DNA of 64,000 nucleotides from Bacteroidales bacterium (GTDB lineage Bacteria > Bacteroidota > Bacteroidia > Bacteroidales > Bacteroidaceae), in the NCBI GenBank assembly GCA_015060865.1, contig SUXS01000008.1:1-64000 (forward strand). The letters are read 5' to 3'. A program made the position numbers and the translations under genes. The notes beneath the pieces are model-generated. The model did no database searches and was not told where the DNA came from. It worked only from the letters and a program-made list of their open reading frames with translations. This document shows, one piece after another, positions 1 to 9,548 of this stretch. The first letter of the stretch is position 1, and each line of letters opens with the position of its first letter.

Positions 1-1888
1 CATTCACGTCGGTGAGCCAGCGTCCGTTCACCTTTATATAATAGCGTCCCTCCTCGATGAGGTCGGCAGGGAATATCTCCTTGCGGTAGGTGTGCTTGCT
101 CTTGTATTCGCGGATGAGGTTCTTGGTCGCCGCCTTGATGAAGGGGCCTACCACCTCATTGGCTACGGTGGGATTGGGCTTCTTGATGGAGCCTTCGAAG
201 TTGCGCGAGAGGATACCCTTCTGTGCCTGCTCCAGCTGTGCCAGCTGCTCGTAAGCCGCGATGAAAGCCTTCTCCTCACCCTTGTTGAGCAGCGTGTGCA
301 GCTGCATCACCAGCTGTCCGCGCTGTCCGATGAGCTTCATCACCTCTAACCAAGGCTTTATCTCAGCTATCATCTCGGGCTCTTCCGTTGAGGCCAACAG
401 CTCGTCGGCGGCAGTCACCATGGCGGTGAACTCCTGTGTCATCGCCTCTACGGCAGCGGCATCGTAGCCATCGGCCATGGCGGCGTTGAATGTCTCGGCG
501 GCTTGCTTGAAGGCCTTCGACTCATCCTTGCGGCGCAGACCGTGGCCTGTGGGGCCAAGGTCGATATTGTGCTGGCAGAACAGGCGGAAGGCATCCACAT
601 GATCGGGCATCAGCTCCGTCAGCGCACGCTCCCACGAGGCTACAGAGGAGTAGGCATCCATGTTCCAAGTATAGTCGGCAATACTATAGAGCGATACCTT
701 GGAAGCCTCGGCGTATTCCATGGGGTTTGATACAAAGCCACTCAACTGATGGGCAATGTTTAGATCGTTGCCGTAGGTGGGGCCCATCAGCATGTGGTCA
801 ATGCAGAAATCATTTACCGGATAGTTGAGCCAGATGTATGCATTACGGTCAATACGCCCGTTAATCCAGTCCATATCAGTTTGGTTGATCATATCCACTA
901 CCGTGGCGCCAGTCCACATGATACGTATGTCCTTATCCATCACCTTTCCTAAAGTAGGCAAATAATGCTTGCCGGCCCAACTTTTGTTGTACTCAGTGGG
1001 ACAGAGAATGAGCGGAGCAACATCTGCATGCTTTTTGACGAACTCACGATTGAGGTAGTTCATATACTCTGCTTGCTTTTCGGCTTTGGATTGCTCACCT
1101 CCGAAAATATCGTCGAAGAAAATGGCAAAAGCACGAACCCCCAGTTCATACATCTTCTCCAATTTGTCGATGGAATGTTTTAGGTCAGCATCGTTCCATT
1201 GGATATCGCCTCCCGGATGCATGGCCCATACAAAGTCTACTTTGTTCTGTGCCGCTGCCTTGGCTAGTTCACTGATGCGCTTGGCTTCGTCGGTTGGGTA
1301 GGGGACACGCCACTGGTTGCGATGGTAGGGGTCATCCTTGGGACCATAGATGTATACATTCATTTTATTGCGTCCGTAGAAGTCGAACTGGCGCAGGCGG
1401 TCCTTGTGGCTCCAGGGGTTTCCGTAGAAACCCTCCACCACACCGCGCTCCAGCACGTCGGGCCAGTCCTTCACCTCGGCAGTCATCACCTCAGGCTGCG
1501 AAGCCATCTGCAGAAAGGTCTGCACACCGTAGTAGGTGCCTGCCTCGTCGTTGCCGGCAATCACCACCTGTTTCTTACCTATATTAATATAGTAGCCCTC
1601 CACCTTGTCGGGAATCTGCTTGTCGTATGCCTTCACGGCCTTGTCGCCGCGCTCGCCGATGACAACCTTGATGCCCTTGCCCTCCTCGGCAAAGTGGTTG
1701 CGCAGCAGGGCTACGGCGTCGTCGTCGGCCTCGTCGGCTCCTTTGATGACGATGCTCTTGGATTGGTCAAATGCCTTGTCGCCCCATACCAATCGTTGGG
1801 GAACAGGAGATACATTTACGGTTTGTGCTGCTATGGTAGTGGTAAACAGACCTGCCATAGTCAGCAATAGAAAATTCTTGTGTTTCAT
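1..1888 (-). CDS. GH84 family beta-N-acetylglucosaminidase (O-GlcNAcase-like), 3' end cut by window
   Basis: Secreted glycoside hydrolase that removes beta-linked N-acetylglucosamine; GH84 enzymes use substrate-assisted catalysis. The start at 1888 gives a signal peptide (MKHKNFLLL...AAQ); an ATG six bases further upstream is in frame. About residues 25-140 form the GH20b-like N-terminal domain and the catalytic barrel follows. The paired catalytic aspartates are visible in AIFFDDIFGG (D259-D260, codons at 1114-1109), the same arrangement as in Bacteroides GH84. Other family motifs present are EGFYGNPWS and YIYGPKDDPYHRNQWR. A helical C-terminal region begins before the edge, and at least 629 codons are open. 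Likely acts in periplasm or at the cell surface on host or dietary glycans. Family assignment is firm; exact substrate is inference. Confidence 0.93.
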   Translation of the reverse strand, partial: MKHKNFLLLTMAGLFTTTIAAQTVNVSPVPQRLVWGDKAFDQSKSIVIKGADEADDDAVALLRNHFAEEGKGIKVVIGERGDKAVKAYDKQIPDKVEGYYINIGKKQVVIAGNDEAGTYYGVQTFLQMASQPEVMTAEVKDWPDVLERGVVEGFYGNPWSHKDRLRQFDFYGRNKMNVYIYGPKDDPYHRNQWRVPYPTDEAKRISELAKAAAQNKVDFVWAMHPGGDIQWNDADLKHSIDKLEKMYELGVRAFAIFFDDIFGGEQSKAEKQAEYMNYLNREFVKKHADVAPLILCPTEYNKSWAGKHYLPTLGKVMDKDIRIMWTGATVVDMINQTDMDWINGRIDRNAYIWLNYPVNDFCIDHMLMGPTYGNDLNIAHQLSGFVSNPMEYAEASKVSLYSIADYTWNMDAYSSVASWERALTELMPDHVDAFRLFCQHNIDLGPTGHGLRRKDESKAFKQAAETFNAAMADGYDAAAVEAMTQEFTAMVTAADELLASTEEPEMIAEIKPWLEVMKLIGQRGQLVMQLHTLLNKGEEKAFIAAYEQLAQLEQAQKGILSRNFEGSIKKPNPTVANEVVGPFIKAATKNLIREYKSKHTYRKEIFPADLIEEGRYYIKVNGRWLTDVN

Positions 1889-2157
1889 ATGCATTGTGTT
1901 GTGATTAGTGTATGCTAATATAGTTCGCTGTTCTAATAATAGTTAATCAGCATTATCATCATCATTGTATATGATAATACTGCTTGCTGCGAAGATACAC
2001 ATTCTTTTTCATATACCATTGACTTTTTCCTTTTATTTTGGTGTTGGAAGATAGTCATCCATAAGAAAATTCTTATCAAGTAGCGATATTCTCAATACAG
2101 ACGGTCATAACGGAAGTCTTTTTTTCTAAAAGATTATGGAATAATTAAAAAAAGGAC

Positions 2158-2165
2158 TAACTTTG
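2158..2165 (+). promoter_or_regulatory. -7 box (TAACTTTG) for the 1555-aa protein gene
   Basis: Matches the Bacteroidota -7 consensus TAnnTTTG, about 95 bases before the ATG. No clear -33 TTTG lies upstream. The rest of the 1889-2261 gap is AT-rich and separates two divergent genes; I see no gene in it. Confidence 0.5.
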
Positions 2166-2261
2166 TTGCGTTTGAATGATGCCGATGTTTTTAAAGAGGG
2201 TGTACATATCGGCATTATAGGGAATTCACACCCTCACATGTAAAAACTAATATAGTTTGTT

Positions 2262-5200
2262 ATGAAAAAAAGATTTACTCTTTTTGTCTTTTCTGCGTTG
2301 ATGTGCATGGGTGTATTCGCGCAATGGACAAAACCTGCAGCACCCGCTTCGGTGCCGTTGCAGACAAATGAGGAACTGTTCCTCTACAATCCTGAGGCCG
2401 ATGCTTTCTTCCTGGGTGCCAACGATTGGGGTACCAGGGCAAGTGTGAATGGCTACAAGGGTTACAAGGTATTTATTGAAAAGTACGAACTTGATGACCT
2501 TTCTTATTATCTGACCAGTGTGGTAGAAAATAAGGACAATCAAGTGATGTGTACCTTCCTTGATGGTTTGGCTAGTATCTGGGTAGACCGCAACAAGACC
2601 GATGATGTGGATAAACTTTTCACATTTGAGGCACAACCTGATGGCACCTACCGGATTGGTATGTCGCCTGCTAATCGTGTGTATATTCCCTCTACCTATC
2701 CTGGGACCTATTTAGGTATAATCCCAGAAATGAGAGACACACGCCTTTATTTCTGTGACTCGGTAACTTACAACCTCCCGTCATATAATCCTGAGAATTA
2801 TCAGACAACTTGGTGCTTTGTTACTCCCGAAAGCTATCAGACTTATGTAACAGACAAGAAAATCTATGAGGCTGCCGTTGCTTTGGGTGCAGATATCGAC
2901 AAGGCTTTAGCTGAGAATACTGGAATTGATGTCAGCGCAATAAAGGCTGTGTATGATAATTCTGAAAGTACAGAAGAGCAACTTCTTAAGGCAGCAGAGG
3001 ACTTGAAATGGCTTGTGGTAGAGTTCCAGACTGCAAAAGCTTCTGTGGCTACTCCTGCCGATTATACTGCCTATATCACCAATCCGTCATACGACAATAA
3101 CAATAACGAAGGCTGGAAGGGTATTTCTCCTGGATTCCAGCAATATGGTAATGGTGAGTTCTATTGGTGTAACTATGATACCTATCAAGAACTTACTGGC
3201 CTAAGGAATGGTGTTTATAAGGTCGCTGTTACAGCTTTCTATCGTTCTGGATGGGCTGAAATGGATGCTGCTGCGTATGACTTGGTATTGAATGGCGATT
3301 ATTCAAAGCAATATGCTCAACTCTATGCTGTGACCACGGGATTGACCCCATCAGTAGCCCTTATTCCTTTGGCTAGCTCCGGCGCTACTCAGGACTCAAT
3401 CGGAGGAGGTCTACTAAGCAATAAGCATGGCAAGATTCCTAATGACATGTATGCTGCAAGTGAATTCATGAAGGCTGGCAAATATGCTCCTACCAGTGTG
3501 CTTGCATATGTAAGTGATGGAAATCTGAAGTTGGGTATGAAAGAAGAGTTTGCACAAGATGGTGACTGGACCATTCTTGATGACTGGAAACTCTACTATA
3601 TGGGTGATTCTGATGAAGCTCTTCAATATTACATGTCTGAGTACCTTAACGGATTTGTAGATTATGAAGAAGTCATTGAAGGTAATGAAGACATTCGCTA
3701 CCAGATAGCAGCTTATGAGCAATATATAGCATCACGCAACGCTCTTGCTGAAGCCACTGATGCTGCTTCTATCAGTCAATTGCTACTAGCCTTCGATGCA
3801 GCCTACAATGAATTGGAAGCAAGTCTTGAAGCATACGCTGCTTATCAAGAAAAATTGGCCGAGGCAGAACAGTTTATGTATGACAATGGCGACACTTTCT
3901 TTGGAGAAAGCATGGATTTCTTGAGCGACTATGTCTCTTTTTATGAGGAGCCCGGTGAGGAATTCCCCAATGGCTCTTCTGAATATATTCTTGAGAACTG
4001 CCTTCTTTCAACCCAAGAGATTCTTGCAGAGGTGGAATACATCCAACATCTGATGGACGATGCTATGGCTAATGGTATGATCGATGGTACTGATTGTACT
4101 GGTCTACTGAAGAATCCTGCATTTACGGAAGCTGGAGGCTGGGTTTCTCAACCGGGTGTTACATTCCCCACTAATGGCAACCCCGTAGGTGAAGGTCCCA
4201 ATATGGTATTTGACGTACATCAAGAACTTGAAGGCCTCCAAAATGGTCTATATGAGTTCACGGTCAATGCTTGTTATCAGGCGGCTGACTACACCGTTCT
4301 TACTGGTAGTGAGCAATACAAAGCATATACCTATATCAACAGCTACGAGAAGTTGATGAATTCAGTCTTCGTATCACTTACCGATACAATGGCTCATGCT
4401 GACGACTATAAGTTTGGAGACCGTGGTTATATGCCTAACAGTGCCGCCAGTGCCTACAAGGCATTTAGTGATGGACGTTATGTGCAGACGGTATATGGTC
4501 TTGTAACAGACGGTACACTTCGTGTGGGTATCCGCAATGACCTTCGTTATGCTGACGGCAGTCGTGCTTGGTGGGCCGATGCCAAACTTGTATTCCGTGC
4601 CAAGAATGCTGAAATTTTGGGTGAAGTTATCGAATCTACCCTGCCAGAGGCCCGTGCTCTTCTCACTAACAAGTGTGGTACGCCTGAGTTGGATAGCTTG
4701 CAGACAGCCATTGATAATGCATCATCAGCTGATGATGAAGGACGTTATGAGGCGCTGATTGCTCTTAAGCATATCATGGAGAGCGTAGTGACCGCTACAG
4801 AAACTTATACTAAGCTCTACACAGCACTCAATAATCTCAATATTGCCATCGGTGAGTATGCAGAAACAGCATCTGACGAAGCGGTGAAGAATGCAGAGGA
4901 AATTTATGCTGCGGTATTGGCAGCTTATGAAGCAGGTACATACAACAATACCGAAGCTACTGCCAAGGTTGAGGAGTGTAACCTCGCTGTCGTACAACTC
5001 AAGATTCCCGATATGAGTGGCGATGAAGACGAACCCGTCGATGTCACCTCACTCATTGTAAACAATAACTTCGACCCCGCCAAGGGCGACAAGGCTACCG
5101 GCGTCATCGAAGGCTGGACCACCAGTGCCATGAACGGCTACAAGCAGAATACCGTAAGCTATAACCGTGCAGAGATTACCCTATACCAAGACCTCGTGGG

Positions 5201-6929
5201 CCTCACCCCAGGTAAGTATAAGGTAACCGTACAAACCTACTACCGTGCAGGCTACTATGACGAAGAGTGGAACCGTAAAGAAAGTGGCGAAGAGACTCAT
5301 CTGACCACTCTCTATGCAGCAACAGCTGATGAGAAGTTCGAGGTGAAGGTCAAGAACCTCTATGAGGATGCAGCTGCCACCGATTACGGCGTTAAGTGCT
5401 ACACTCTTGCCAATGGCATGTTTGCTCCTGACGGCACCTCATCTACCGTTGAGTTCTTCAAGCAGGGCCACTATCTCAACGAACTGGAGTTTGTGGTAGG
5501 TGAGGATGGTAAGGCTCGTATCGGACTTGAGAAGACTGAAATTCTGGCCAACGACTATGAGGTAGTAGGCGAATGGAAGCTCTATTATCTCGGAGCTACA
5601 GAACCTGAGCCTGTAGATATGACCTCGCTCATCATCAATCCTGACTTCGACCCCGCCAAGGGTGACAAGAACACAGGTGTGGTTGAGGGTTGGACTACCA
5701 GTGCCATGAATGGCTACAAGCAGAATACCGTAAGCTACAACCGTGCAGCTATTGAACTTTACCAAGACCTCGTTGGCCTCATGCCAGGTAAGTATAAGGT
5801 AACCGTACAGACCTATTACCGTGCAGGCTACTACGATGAGGAGTGGAACCGCAAGGAGAGCGGTGAAGAAACCCATCTCACCACCCTCTACGCAGCAACA
5901 GCTGACGACAGATACGAAGTAAAGGTCATGAACCTCTATGAAGATGCTGCTACTACAGACTATGGTGTCAAGTGCTACACCCTTGCCAATGGAATGTTTG
6001 CACCTGACGGGACCTCATCTACTGTTGAGTTCTTCAAGCAGGGCCACTACCTCAACGAACTGGAGTTTGTGGTTGGTGAAGATGGTAAGGCCCGCATTGG
6101 ACTCGAGAAGACAGAGATCCTAGCCAACGACTACGAGGTGGTAGGTCCTTGGAAGCTCTATTATCTCGGTGAGGTTGAGCCCACCGATCCCGAGCCCGTT
6201 GATATGACCTCGCTTATCATCAACCCCGACTTTGACCCTGCCAAGGGCGACAAGGCTACTGGCGTTATCGAAGGTTGGACAACCAGCCCGATGAATGGCT
6301 ACAAGCAGAACACCGTAAGCTACAACCGTGCAGCTATCGACCTCTACCAAGATCTCGTAGGTCTTCCCGAAGGTAAGTATGAGGTTACCGTCCACACCTA
6401 CTACCGTGCTGGCTACTACGATGAGGAGTGGAACCGCAAGGAGAGTGGTGAAGAGACTCATCTCACCACCCTATACGCTACCACATCTGATAATAAGTAT
6501 GAAACCAAGGTGATGAACCTCTACGAGGATGCCTCTGCCACCGACTACGGTGTGAAGTGCTACACCCTGCCCAACGGTATGTTTGCTCCTGATGGTACTA
6601 CACCTACCGTTGAGTTCTTCAACCAAGGTCACTACCTCAACAAGCTTCAGTTCGAAGTAGGTGCTGATGGTAAGGTTCGTATTGGACTCTCTAAGACTGA
6701 AATCCTTGGCAACGACTACGAAGTGGTAGGTGCATGGCATCTCTACTACCTCGGTAAGTCTGGTATCGGTAGTGCGGTAGAAGATATGGAGTCTGCAGCC
6801 GAAGTTGTATCTACAACCATCTATTCACTCGATGGTGTACGTCTCACAACTCCTCAGAAAGGCGTTAACCTATTCTACACCGTATTGTCTGACGGAACAG
6901 TAGTGGTGAAAAAAGTTCTTGTAAAATAA
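2262..6929 (+). CDS. Large secreted T9SS-type protein with three tandem near-identical C-terminal modules
   Basis: Protein of 1555 residues with a signal peptide (MKKRFTLFVF...GVFAQ). Helical FIVAR-like stretches alternate with beta-rich modules of jelly-roll character (patterns such as LRNGVYKVAVTAFYRSG and LQNGLYEFTVNACY, both of the form L-x-G-x-Y followed by a strand). From about residue 925 the same module of 192-195 residues appears three times, each opening with a VDxTSLIxNxxFDPAKG motif. The end (TIYSLDGVRL...VVVKKVLVK) is a type IX secretion C-terminal domain, so export and surface anchoring or release are likely. No catalytic motif was recognised; an adhesin or glycan-binding role is inference. 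It lies alone between a divergent GH84 gene and a strong terminator. Confidence 0.85.
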   Translation: MKKRFTLFVFSALMCMGVFAQWTKPAAPASVPLQTNEELFLYNPEADAFFLGANDWGTRASVNGYKGYKVFIEKYELDDLSYYLTSVVENKDNQVMCTFLDGLASIWVDRNKTDDVDKLFTFEAQPDGTYRIGMSPANRVYIPSTYPGTYLGIIPEMRDTRLYFCDSVTYNLPSYNPENYQTTWCFVTPESYQTYVTDKKIYEAAVALGADIDKALAENTGIDVSAIKAVYDNSESTEEQLLKAAEDLKWLVVEFQTAKASVATPADYTAYITNPSYDNNNNEGWKGISPGFQQYGNGEFYWCNYDTYQELTGLRNGVYKVAVTAFYRSGWAEMDAAAYDLVLNGDYSKQYAQLYAVTTGLTPSVALIPLASSGATQDSIGGGLLSNKHGKIPNDMYAASEFMKAGKYAPTSVLAYVSDGNLKLGMKEEFAQDGDWTILDDWKLYYMGDSDEALQYYMSEYLNGFVDYEEVIEGNEDIRYQIAAYEQYIASRNALAEATDAASISQLLLAFDAAYNELEASLEAYAAYQEKLAEAEQFMYDNGDTFFGESMDFLSDYVSFYEEPGEEFPNGSSEYILENCLLSTQEILAEVEYIQHLMDDAMANGMIDGTDCTGLLKNPAFTEAGGWVSQPGVTFPTNGNPVGEGPNMVFDVHQELEGLQNGLYEFTVNACYQAADYTVLTGSEQYKAYTYINSYEKLMNSVFVSLTDTMAHADDYKFGDRGYMPNSAASAYKAFSDGRYVQTVYGLVTDGTLRVGIRNDLRYADGSRAWWADAKLVFRAKNAEILGEVIESTLPEARALLTNKCGTPELDSLQTAIDNASSADDEGRYEALIALKHIMESVVTATETYTKLYTALNNLNIAIGEYAETASDEAVKNAEEIYAAVLAAYEAGTYNNTEATAKVEECNLAVVQLKIPDMSGDEDEPVDVTSLIVNNNFDPAKGDKATGVIEGWTTSAMNGYKQNTVSYNRAEITLYQDLVGLTPGKYKVTVQTYYRAGYYDEEWNRKESGEETHLTTLYAATADEKFEVKVKNLYEDAAATDYGVKCYTLANGMFAPDGTSSTVEFFKQGHYLNELEFVVGEDGKARIGLEKTEILANDYEVVGEWKLYYLGATEPEPVDMTSLIINPDFDPAKGDKNTGVVEGWTTSAMNGYKQNTVSYNRAAIELYQDLVGLMPGKYKVTVQTYYRAGYYDEEWNRKESGEETHLTTLYAATADDRYEVKVMNLYEDAATTDYGVKCYTLANGMFAPDGTSSTVEFFKQGHYLNELEFVVGEDGKARIGLEKTEILANDYEVVGPWKLYYLGEVEPTDPEPVDMTSLIINPDFDPAKGDKATGVIEGWTTSPMNGYKQNTVSYNRAAIDLYQDLVGLPEGKYEVTVHTYYRAGYYDEEWNRKESGEETHLTTLYATTSDNKYETKVMNLYEDASATDYGVKCYTLPNGMFAPDGTTPTVEFFNQGHYLNKLQFEVGADGKVRIGLSKTEILGNDYEVVGAWHLYYLGKSGIGSAVEDMESAAEVVSTTIYSLDGVRLTTPQKGVNLFYTVLSDGTVVVKKVLVK
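5037..6762 (+). repeat. Three tandem coding repeats of 576-585 bp
   Basis: The T codon of the module opening (VTSLI or MTSLI) falls at 5046, 5622 and 6207, giving periods of 576 and 585 bp (192 and 195 codons). Copies one and two are closest; copy three carries more substitutions (for example SPMNG for SAMNG, TTSDNK for ATADEK). The array is a natural substrate for recombination changing copy number. Confidence 0.95.
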
Positions 6930-6962
6930 CACGTAATGTAGTTAATTTATAGTTAATAGGGG

Positions 6963-6997
6963 GGAGGACCGTTGTGAAATGGTCCTCCTTCTTTTTT
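6963..6997 (+). terminator. Rho-independent terminator
   Basis: Eight-base stem GGAGGACC / GGTCCTCC around a 10-base loop, followed by a T-rich tail, 34 bases after the stop of the large secreted protein. Confidence 0.9.
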
Positions 6998-7061
6998 GCT
7001 GATTTTGCACATAACTACGCAAGTTGACATATTTTATTGTAGCTAAATAAAAAAAATACAT

Positions 7062-7069
7062 TATTTTTG
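7062..7069 (+). promoter_or_regulatory. -7 box (TATTTTTG) of the threonine operon
   Basis: TAnnTTTG match 46 bases before the thrA ATG; a TATTG near 7035 is a weak -33 candidate. No leader peptide or attenuator was recognised. Confidence 0.5.
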
Positions 7070-7115
7070 CATCCTTAAAGTGAAATAGGTATTCATCCGT
7101 AAAAGCAAGGATTAG

Positions 7116-9545
7116 ATGAAGATAATGAAATTTGGCGGAACATCAGTGGGTTCCGTAGACAGTATACAGAAAGTAAAGAAGATTGTTGAGGCCGAGAAGG
7201 AGCCCGTCATCGTGGTGGTGTCGGCCTTGGGCGGCATTACCGACCAGCTCATCCGCACGGCTGCTATGGCCACCAAGGGTGATATCGCCTACGAGGCCGA
7301 GTTTGACTGCATGGTGCGCCGCCACGAAGAGATGATACAGCAGGTCATTCCCTCGGGCAGCAAGAAGCGTACGTTGGGCAAGAAGATTCACGCCCTGCTC
7401 GATGAACTCAAGGATATCTATCAAGGACTGTACCTCCTCAAGGATATCTCCTCCAATATGGAAGATACGGTGGTGAGCTATGGCGAACGCCTGTCGAGCC
7501 TTATTGTGGGCGCTGTCATCGAAGATGCCGAGGTGTTTGACTCGCGCACCTTCATGAAGACCGAGCGCAAGCATCACAAGCATATCCTCGACTCAGAACT
7601 GTCTGAACAGCTCATCCGCGAAACCTTCCGTGAGCTGCCCAAGGTGTCTGTAGTACCGGGCTTCATCGCTTCGGACAAGAACACGGGGCGTGTCACCAAC
7701 CTCGGTCGTGGCGGCTCGGACTATACGGCAGCAGTTATCGCCGCCATGCTCGATGCCACTTTGCTGGAGATATGGACTGATGTGGACGGCTTCATGACGG
7801 CCGATCCCAAGGTAATCTCGGGCGCTTATGCCATTGATGAACTGAGCTATGTGGAGGCTATGGAGCTATGCAACTTCGGTGCCAAGGTGGTATATCCTCC
7901 TACGATCTATCCCGCCTTCCACAAGAACATACCTATATTAATAAAGAATACGTTCAACCCCGACGCTCCCGGCACCATCATCCGTGAGCGCCTGAGCGAC
8001 AATACCAAGCCTATCAAGGGTATCTCGAGCATCAACGACACGGCGCTCATCACCGTGCAGGGCCTCGGTATGGTGGGTGTCATCGGTGTGAATCACCGCA
8101 TCTTCCGCACCTTGGCGCAGAATGGTATCAGCGTGTTCCTCGTGTCGCAGGCTTCGTCAGAGAACAGTACCTCTATCGGCGTGCGCAACCAAGATGCTCC
8201 GCTCGCCTGTGAGGTGCTCAACGCCGAGTTTGCCAAAGAAATTGCCACGGGCGAAATCAACAATGTGACTGCCGAGAAGGGGCTCGCCACGGTAGCTATC
8301 GTGGGCGAGAACATGAAGCATACCCCCGGTATCGCCGGTAAACTGTTTGGTACCTTGGGCCGTAACGGTATCAACGTTATTGCTTGTGCACAGGGCGCCT
8401 CGGAGACCAATATCTCTTTTGTGGTGGATGCTACGTGGCTGCGCAAGACACTCAACGTGATACACGACTCGTTCTTCCTCTCCGAATACCAGGTGCTCAA
8501 CCTCTTCATCTGCGGCGTGGGTACCGTGGGCAGCAGCCTCATAGAGCAGATTCGCAGCCAGCGCGAGCGCTTGATGCACGAGCGCGGACTCAAGCTCAAC
8601 GTGGTGGGTATTGCCAGCGGACACTATGCCGTGTTTGACCGCGACGGCATCGACCTAACCAACTACCGCGACACCCTCAAGGCAGGTGGCGAGAGCAATA
8701 TGCAGCGCCTCAAGAGCGAGGTTATCGGGATGAACATCTTCAACTCGGTCTTCGTGGACTGCACCGCCAGCGATGAGGTGGCAGCGCTCTACAAGGATTT
8801 CCTCAATCACAATATCTCTGTGGTGGCAGCCAACAAGGTTGCAGCGTCATCGCAGTATGAGAACTATAGCGAACTGAAGCAGACCGCCCGTCGCCGTGGC
8901 GTGAAGTTCCTCTTCGAGACCAACGTGGGTGCCGGACTCCCCGTCATCAACACCATCAACGACCTCATCAATAGTGGCGACCGCATACTGCGCATCGAGG
9001 CTGTGGTGAGCGGTACGCTCAACTTCATCTTCAACACCATCAGTGCCGATATCAAGCTCAGCGACACCATCCGCCTGGCCAAGGAGAAGGGCTACAGCGA
9101 GCCCGATCCCCGTATCGACCTCAGCGGCAAGGACGTTATCCGCAAGTTGGTCATCCTCGCCCGTGAGGCAGGCTATCCCATCGAGCAGGACGATGTGGAG
9201 AAGAACCTCTTCATTCCACAAGAGCTGTTCGACGGTTCGCTCGACGACTTCTGGGCCAACGTACCTTCGCTCGATGCCGACTTCGAGGAGCGTCGCCAGC
9301 GTCTCGTGGCCGACAACAAGCGTTGGCGCTTCGTGGCACGCCTCGATGAGGGCAAGGCCTCGGTATCGCTTCAGGAGGTCAACCAGTGGCACCCCTTCTA
9401 CAACCTCGAGGGCAGCAACAACATCATCCTGCTCACCACCGAGCGCTACAAGGAGTACCCCATGATGATTCAGGGCTACGGTGCCGGCGCCAGCGTTACT
9501 GCTGCCGGTGTCTTTGCCGACATCATGTCGATTGCGAACATTTAA
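7116..9545 (+). CDS. thrA: Bifunctional aspartokinase / homoserine dehydrogenase
   Basis: Catalyses the first and third steps of the aspartate pathway: phosphorylation of aspartate, and NAD(P)H reduction of aspartate semialdehyde to homoserine. The 809 residues match the usual length of the fusion (about 810-820). The kinase domain opens with MKFGGTSVGS; two ACT domains follow (around residues 310-460, for example TVQGLGMVGV and FLVSQASSENSTSIGV) and predict feedback control by threonine. The dehydrogenase half has a Rossmann start (NLFICGVGTVGSSL) and the catalytic-region motif NVGAGLPVINTI. Cytoplasmic. It has its own promoter and is followed after 3 bases by a homoserine kinase, so the two are cotranscribed. 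Homoserine also feeds metA at 24.8 kb. Confidence 0.97.
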   Translation: MKIMKFGGTSVGSVDSIQKVKKIVEAEKEPVIVVVSALGGITDQLIRTAAMATKGDIAYEAEFDCMVRRHEEMIQQVIPSGSKKRTLGKKIHALLDELKDIYQGLYLLKDISSNMEDTVVSYGERLSSLIVGAVIEDAEVFDSRTFMKTERKHHKHILDSELSEQLIRETFRELPKVSVVPGFIASDKNTGRVTNLGRGGSDYTAAVIAAMLDATLLEIWTDVDGFMTADPKVISGAYAIDELSYVEAMELCNFGAKVVYPPTIYPAFHKNIPILIKNTFNPDAPGTIIRERLSDNTKPIKGISSINDTALITVQGLGMVGVIGVNHRIFRTLAQNGISVFLVSQASSENSTSIGVRNQDAPLACEVLNAEFAKEIATGEINNVTAEKGLATVAIVGENMKHTPGIAGKLFGTLGRNGINVIACAQGASETNISFVVDATWLRKTLNVIHDSFFLSEYQVLNLFICGVGTVGSSLIEQIRSQRERLMHERGLKLNVVGIASGHYAVFDRDGIDLTNYRDTLKAGGESNMQRLKSEVIGMNIFNSVFVDCTASDEVAALYKDFLNHNISVVAANKVAASSQYENYSELKQTARRRGVKFLFETNVGAGLPVINTINDLINSGDRILRIEAVVSGTLNFIFNTISADIKLSDTIRLAKEKGYSEPDPRIDLSGKDVIRKLVILAREAGYPIEQDDVEKNLFIPQELFDGSLDDFWANVPSLDADFEERRQRLVADNKRWRFVARLDEGKASVSLQEVNQWHPFYNLEGSNNIILLTTERYKEYPMMIQGYGAGASVTAAGVFADIMSIANI

Positions 9546-9548
9546 GGA

